Of a DNA stretch of 11,190 bases, positions 7,261-11,190 are shown in pieces; within the stretch, counting starts at the first letter, position 1, and each line of letters opens with the position of its first letter. A program made the position numbers and the translations under genes. The stretch comes from Syntrophomonadaceae bacterium (GTDB lineage Bacteria > Bacillota > Dethiobacteria > SKNC01). The notes beneath the pieces were generated by a model. The model did no database searches. It was given only the letters and a program-made list of their open reading frames with translations, and was not told the origin of the DNA. The DNA is taken from assembly GCA_003555415.1 (NCBI GenBank), contig PWHX01000092.1:1-11190 (forward strand). Reading direction: 5' to 3'.

Positions 7261-9644
7261 TGCTTTGGAAAAAGATGATTCGGGACATTTTAAGCAATAA
7301 GGGTTCTTACGTAGCCTGTCTGGTGATTGTTATTATTGGCCTGATAGTGTTTACGGCTTTTTCTATTGTAAGTGACAGTTTGAACCTTTCAAAGGATACT
7401 TTTTACCGGGAACAGAACTTTGCCCAGGGCTTTGTCGAACTGGTATCTATGCCTGAACACAATGTGGAGAGGTTGTCCCGGGTAGAAGGAATAAAAGAAA
7501 TAAGCGGACGGGTGGTAAGGGAGGTAAGGGTAAACGCCCCCGAACGGGAGGAGAGTATTTATCTCAGGCTTGTTTCCCTGGATTTATCAGATTCCTCCAG
7601 GGTAAATGACGTGAGGTTATTAGAGGGAGAAGAATTAAAAGATAGGGAATTGAATGCCTGGGTGGATAACCAGTTTTTTCATGCCAATGAACTGGAGATG
7701 GGCCAGGAGATAGAAGTTGTAGCTGGTGGAAGAGCCAGGGAGATTACTATTACAGGGATGGGAATGAGCCCGGAGTTCACTTATCCCCTTCGCACGCAAA
7801 CAGAGCTTTTCCCTAATCCGGAGCAGTTTGGTATAGCTTTTTTGCCTTTAGATACCATGGCCGCACTTTTCCCTGACGTACAGGGTAGAGTGAATGACCT
7901 GGTATTTACCCTGGAACCGGATGCTGATTTTGATCGGGTAAAGGATAGGCTTGAGCCGGAATTGGAACAGTACGGATTGAAAACCATCTATTCTCGAGAT
8001 GATCAGGTCAGCCATTTAATGCTTACTGAAGAGATAACAATGTTGGAAACTCTTTCTACCAGTTTTCCCTTGTTATTTCTGTCTATCGCAGGAGTAATTT
8101 TATATATCATGTTAAAGCGTATGGTGGAACAGCAGCGGGGGCAAATAGGGATATTAAAGGCCCTGGGGTACAGTGATAAAGAAATTGTTTTTCACTACCT
8201 TTCTTATGCCCTGACGGTAGGTGCTGTAGGGGGCCTTCTGGGAGGATTTTTGGGCATTTTATCTGCCACTCCTTTGACCGAGTTGATGTTAGAATTTTTT
8301 AACGTTCCCGAGGTATATGAGGGTTTCTCCCTGTATTATTTAATGTCGGGACTTCTGCTATCCCTGACGGTGTTTCTCATTTCCGGTTATCACGGGTGTA
8401 AACAAGCTTTGAGGTTGAAGCCTGCCGAAGCCATGCGGCCACCGGCACCTGTTTTAGGCACGAAAAATATTTTAGAGAAGATAGGTTTTTTCTCAGAGAT
8501 GCTTACCATTCAGGGTAAGATGGCGGTTAGAAACCTGACCAGAAACAAGGGTAGAAGCGCATTTATGTTTTTAGGTATCATGCTAAGCTGTGCGGTGGTG
8601 GCTCTTACCTGGTCTTTTAATGATCTGGTGGATAAAATGATTTTTTACCAGTATGAAGAAGTAGAGGTTTACGATGCCCGGGTAACTCTTTCCGGGCCGG
8701 ATGCCAGAGACCCTGTGGAACGGGAGCTGGAGGGCCATACAGAGGTGGCCCGGGTGGAGCCTATAGCCGAGGTTCCGGTAACGCTGTCCCATCATTGGCA
8801 GGAGGAAGATGTTTCATTAATAGGGATCACCCGGGAAAGCAGCCTCTACAATATTTTAGATTCTGAAGGTAGAAGGGTCATTCCTTCAGATAAGGGTTTG
8901 ATTCTTTCTGAGCGCCTGGCAGATAAGTTGAACGTATCAGTAGGTTCTACTTTAGAACTGGAAAGCCCCTTTCTTCGAGATGAAGATTCTTCTCAAAGGG
9001 TAAGTGTATATGAGATAATTCCCCAGTACCTGGGCATGAACGCCTATATGGAGCTTTCCGGACTGGAAGAGCTACTGGGCCAGGGGAAGCTAGCTACCTC
9101 CTTTCTGGTAAATGTTAATAATAATGAGAACAAAGAAGGGGGGATTTCACTGCTGCGGGATCGCTATCGGGAAAGCGAACTGGTGGCCGGTGTAGACGGA
9201 AGAGAGGAACGCATAGGGCAGGCGGCAGAGCTTATGGAAACTTTTGGAGTTGCCTTATATATTTATGTGCTTGTAGGAGTTATTATTGGATTTTCTATTA
9301 TTTACAGCTCCAGCTTTATTATCGTGTCTGAGCGCAGCCGGGAGCTGGCTTCCATGAGGGTTTTAGGAATGACTTCTAGAGAAGTTTTCTCGGTAATTAC
9401 TTTTGAACAGTGGTTTTTAAGTTTCTTTGCCATGCTGGCAGCTTTACCCCTGGCCCAATTAATGCAGCAGGGTTTGGCCAGTGAATTGAGTACTGACATG
9501 TATATTTTACCCGGAGAGTTGTCGTCGGAGTCTTTGTTTGCTGCTGCAGTGATAACTTCCCTTTCCATATGGATAGCTCAGCGCTTTGCCTTGAAGAAGG
9601 TAAGGGATTTAAGTCTCGTGGAAGTGTTAAAGTTTGAAGAGTAA
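7260..9644 (+). CDS. ABC transporter permease with two FtsX domains
   Basis: The 794-residue integral membrane subunit is the partner of the upstream ATPase. It is built as two homologous halves, each with an N-terminal helix after an NKG motif (NKGSYVAC at 13-20, NKGRSAFM near 429), a large extracellular segment, and a three-helix FtsX domain. FtsX domain 1 spans about 262-390 and domain 2 about 659-794. Each has the typical cytoplasmic coupling stretch: QIGILKALGYSDKEI (295-309) and ELASMRVLGMTSREV (695-709). The extracellular segments (about 40-260 and 450-658) resemble MacB-type periplasmic core domains and contain many acidic residues. Eight helices in one chain differ from the four of MacB and fit the duplicated permeases of Gram-positive bacteria. 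The start overlaps the ATPase stop codon. The adaptor gene follows 54 bases later. Substrate unknown. Confidence 0.94.
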   Translation: MLWKKMIRDILSNKGSYVACLVIVIIGLIVFTAFSIVSDSLNLSKDTFYREQNFAQGFVELVSMPEHNVERLSRVEGIKEISGRVVREVRVNAPEREESIYLRLVSLDLSDSSRVNDVRLLEGEELKDRELNAWVDNQFFHANELEMGQEIEVVAGGRAREITITGMGMSPEFTYPLRTQTELFPNPEQFGIAFLPLDTMAALFPDVQGRVNDLVFTLEPDADFDRVKDRLEPELEQYGLKTIYSRDDQVSHLMLTEEITMLETLSTSFPLLFLSIAGVILYIMLKRMVEQQRGQIGILKALGYSDKEIVFHYLSYALTVGAVGGLLGGFLGILSATPLTELMLEFFNVPEVYEGFSLYYLMSGLLLSLTVFLISGYHGCKQALRLKPAEAMRPPAPVLGTKNILEKIGFFSEMLTIQGKMAVRNLTRNKGRSAFMFLGIMLSCAVVALTWSFNDLVDKMIFYQYEEVEVYDARVTLSGPDARDPVERELEGHTEVARVEPIAEVPVTLSHHWQEEDVSLIGITRESSLYNILDSEGRRVIPSDKGLILSERLADKLNVSVGSTLELESPFLRDEDSSQRVSVYEIIPQYLGMNAYMELSGLEELLGQGKLATSFLVNVNNNENKEGGISLLRDRYRESELVAGVDGREERIGQAAELMETFGVALYIYVLVGVIIGFSIIYSSSFIIVSERSRELASMRVLGMTSREVFSVITFEQWFLSFFAMLAALPLAQLMQQGLASELSTDMYILPGELSSESLFAAAVITSLSIWIAQRFALKKVRDLSLVEVLKFEE

Positions 9645-9698
9645 TTTTAAGGAGAAAAAGAACAGGAACAGGAGAGAATAAGGGGGAGGAATAGCAAC

Positions 9699-10955
9699 AT
9701 GAAGAAGAAATGGAAGATTGTTTTAGGTGCAGTAATTTTGTTAGCTGCTGTAGGGTTTATCTCAGTTCAGGCCATGCAGGGTCTGGAGGTTGAAGTTAAA
9801 AAGGTAAGCGCTGGAGAGATTGTAAGAAGCTTTACAGAAGAAGGGGTGGTAGTTTCTTCCAGGGAGCGCACCCTTTATTCGTTGTATAATGCCCCCATTG
9901 AAAAGATTTTGGTAGAAGAAGGGGATCAGGTAAGTGAAGGAGAACTGCTGGTTACTTTAGACGATAGTGAACTAAGATATACTCTGCAGGAACTGAATGC
10001 CCGGCTGAGAAGCCTGGAAGGTGAGAAATTGCAGCTAACAGAGGAACCCGGTTCAGCCCAGATTGAAAGCATTGAACTCCGTATAGAGCAGGCGGAAGAA
10101 AATCTTGAAGCGGTAGAACGCAACTATAACAGGTTGAAAGAGCTCTATGAAAAAGACGCAATTCCTCAAGTAGAACTGGAGGAAGCAGAGGAACTGAAAA
10201 AGCAAGCAGAAAACAATCTGGCCCAGCAGGAAAAAGCTCTGGAGGAGCTAGTGGAATCTTATGATCCGCCCAGGGGAAGCAGGGAAGTAATTGATGCAAA
10301 TAAAAGCGCAATTCTGGCTCAAATGGACCTTATCCATTACCAGATAGGTAAATATAGTATTAAGGCTCCTATCTCCGGGGTAGTAACTGACCTGAAAGTA
10401 GAAGAAGGGGAGGTTGCCGGTCCCCAGGCACCCATAATGAGGTTATTTCAAGAGGAAAATTATCTGGTGGAGACCAGGGTTCTTACCCAGGATATCTACG
10501 ATATTACCGAAGGAATGCCGGTAAAACTGACGTTGGAATTAAGAAATGAAGATATGGGATTTTCCGGGGAGGTAACCGAAATCTCACCCTTTGCAGAAAA
10601 AAGCCTGTCCCCCTTAGGCCTGGAGGAAGAGCGAATAAAAGTTACTGTTGCTCCGGACATCCCTGAAGGCGTGAGAATAGCTCCAGGATACAAACTGGAT
10701 GCAGAATTTGTTACGGAAGAACTTTTTAATGAACTGGTAGTACCCAAGGCTGTTCTTTTTACCTACCAGGGAGAGGATGCCCTCTTTGTAATAGAGGAGG
10801 ACCGGGCAGAGGTGCGTCCCGTAAAAACGGGCCTGGAAACCAGGCAGGAAGTAGCGGTAACCGAGGGCCTCAGGGAAGGAGAACTGGTTATCTTGAACCC
10901 TCAAAGAAGCGGGATTGATGAAGGGGTCAGGGTCTCCTATAGGATAATGGATTAA
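9699..10955 (+). CDS. HlyD/MacA-like membrane-anchored adaptor of the ABC exporter
   Basis: The 418-residue product is the extracytoplasmic adaptor that works with the ABC pair just upstream. Residues 6-25 form a single N-terminal membrane anchor; no lipobox cysteine is seen, so it is not a lipoprotein. A split lipoyl/barrel-sandwich domain is formed by about 64-90 (APIEKILVEEGDQVSEGELL) and 222-250 (KAPISGVVTDLKVEEGEVAG). Between them an acidic alpha-helical hairpin, probably coiled coil, covers about 91-185. A beta-barrel (about 255-340) and a C-terminal membrane-proximal domain (about 345-418) follow. This is the periplasmic adaptor/membrane fusion protein plan, found in Gram-positive ABC systems without an outer-membrane channel. 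The start ATG 9699 has GGGGGAGGA (9682-9690) eight bases upstream. It is the last gene of the operon, closed by the terminator at 11023-11055. Confidence 0.94.
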   Translation: MKKKWKIVLGAVILLAAVGFISVQAMQGLEVEVKKVSAGEIVRSFTEEGVVVSSRERTLYSLYNAPIEKILVEEGDQVSEGELLVTLDDSELRYTLQELNARLRSLEGEKLQLTEEPGSAQIESIELRIEQAEENLEAVERNYNRLKELYEKDAIPQVELEEAEELKKQAENNLAQQEKALEELVESYDPPRGSREVIDANKSAILAQMDLIHYQIGKYSIKAPISGVVTDLKVEEGEVAGPQAPIMRLFQEENYLVETRVLTQDIYDITEGMPVKLTLELRNEDMGFSGEVTEISPFAEKSLSPLGLEEERIKVTVAPDIPEGVRIAPGYKLDAEFVTEELFNELVVPKAVLFTYQGEDALFVIEEDRAEVRPVKTGLETRQEVAVTEGLREGELVILNPQRSGIDEGVRVSYRIMD

Positions 10956-11022
10956 AGCAAAGAAAGCACGGGGTCGGTGAAAGTAAGTAGCGAATATTTA
11001 AATAACGGAAGTGAAGCGTATT

Positions 11023-11055
11023 AAAAAACAGTTCTTTTTTGAGGGCTGTTTTTTT
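11023..11055 (+). terminator. Intrinsic terminator of the ABC exporter operon
   Basis: AAAAAACAGTTCTT (11023-11036) folds back on GAGGGCTGTTTTTT (11041-11054) with a TTTT loop. The 14 bp stem includes three G-U pairs, and a seven-T run (11049-11055) forms its end. It lies 67 bases after the adaptor stop codon, on the same strand. Confidence 0.85.
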
Positions 11056-11190
11056 GATTTTTCATTTAATCCATATACTATGCAATAAATGGAAAAATAT
11101 CATTTAATTTTACGACGAATAAAAAATTGTTTTAAAAGGATAATAAAAAAGTGAGATGTGCTATAAATAGTCAGGAAGAATTGAATGAGA
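11056..11190. other. AT-rich tail with possible start of a following gene
   Basis: The last 135 bases are strongly AT-rich and contain no coding frame of useful length. AGGAAG (11173-11178) precedes an ATG at 11185 by six bases, so a plus-strand gene may begin just at the window edge. Only two codons are visible, so this cannot be tested here. A GATAAT (11139-11144) and a TATAAA (11163-11168) could be -10 boxes, but no matching -35 element is seen. Confidence 0.25.

Noticed and set aside
10818..10845. Two adjacent hairpins, CCCGT/ACGGG and GCCTGG/CCAGGC
   Set aside because: They lie inside the well-supported adaptor coding region, have short stems and no T run, and are explained by codon use.

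Overview
The window looks like ordinary chromosomal DNA from a low-to-mid GC, probably anaerobic Gram-positive bacterium of the Bacillota (Clostridia-like). The reasons are the strong purine-rich ribosome binding sites (AAAGGAG, GGGGAGG), a Bacillus-type topoisomerase III with its typical two zinc ribbons, a YndM/DUF2512-type small membrane protein, and a DUF362 protein and a B12-type radical SAM protein of kinds common in anaerobes. No species can be named from the sequence alone.

Layout. Positions 1-4118 hold a plus-strand block: topB (DNA topoisomerase III), an unrecognised protein with five predicted membrane segments, and a DUF362-family protein with a four-cysteine C-terminus. The block ends at a strong hairpin with a 12 bp stem. 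The hairpin works in both directions, because the next gene, a four-helix DUF2512 protein (4148-4540), converges on it from the minus strand. Upstream of that gene lies a terminator (4664-4688) for a second minus-strand gene (4731-6242). This encodes a B12-binding-domain radical SAM protein with a DUF4070-like C-terminus, the architecture of the hopanoid C-2 methylase HpnP and its many uncharacterised relatives.

A divergent, AT-rich intergenic region of about 300 bases (6255-6552) separates the minus-strand genes from a plus-strand operon (6553-10955). It contains two inverted repeats. The operon encodes a three-part MacB/LolCDE-like ABC exporter: an ATPase, a two-FtsX-domain permease whose start overlaps the ATPase stop, and an HlyD/MacA-like membrane-anchored adaptor. 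It closes with a clear intrinsic terminator at 11023-11055. The last 135 bases hold no gene beyond a possible start codon at the very end.

Functionally, the operon at 6553-10955 is one machine for moving a substrate out of, or sensing one at, the membrane. The other genes are individual housekeeping or accessory genes with no obvious shared pathway. I saw no CRISPR array, rRNA, tRNA, transposase or integrase, and no multi-gene arrangement that clearly points to a new system. The points most worth following are the regulatory hairpin ahead of the exporter operon, the cysteine-bearing DUF362 protein next to an unknown membrane protein, and the HpnP-like enzyme outside any visible hopanoid context.
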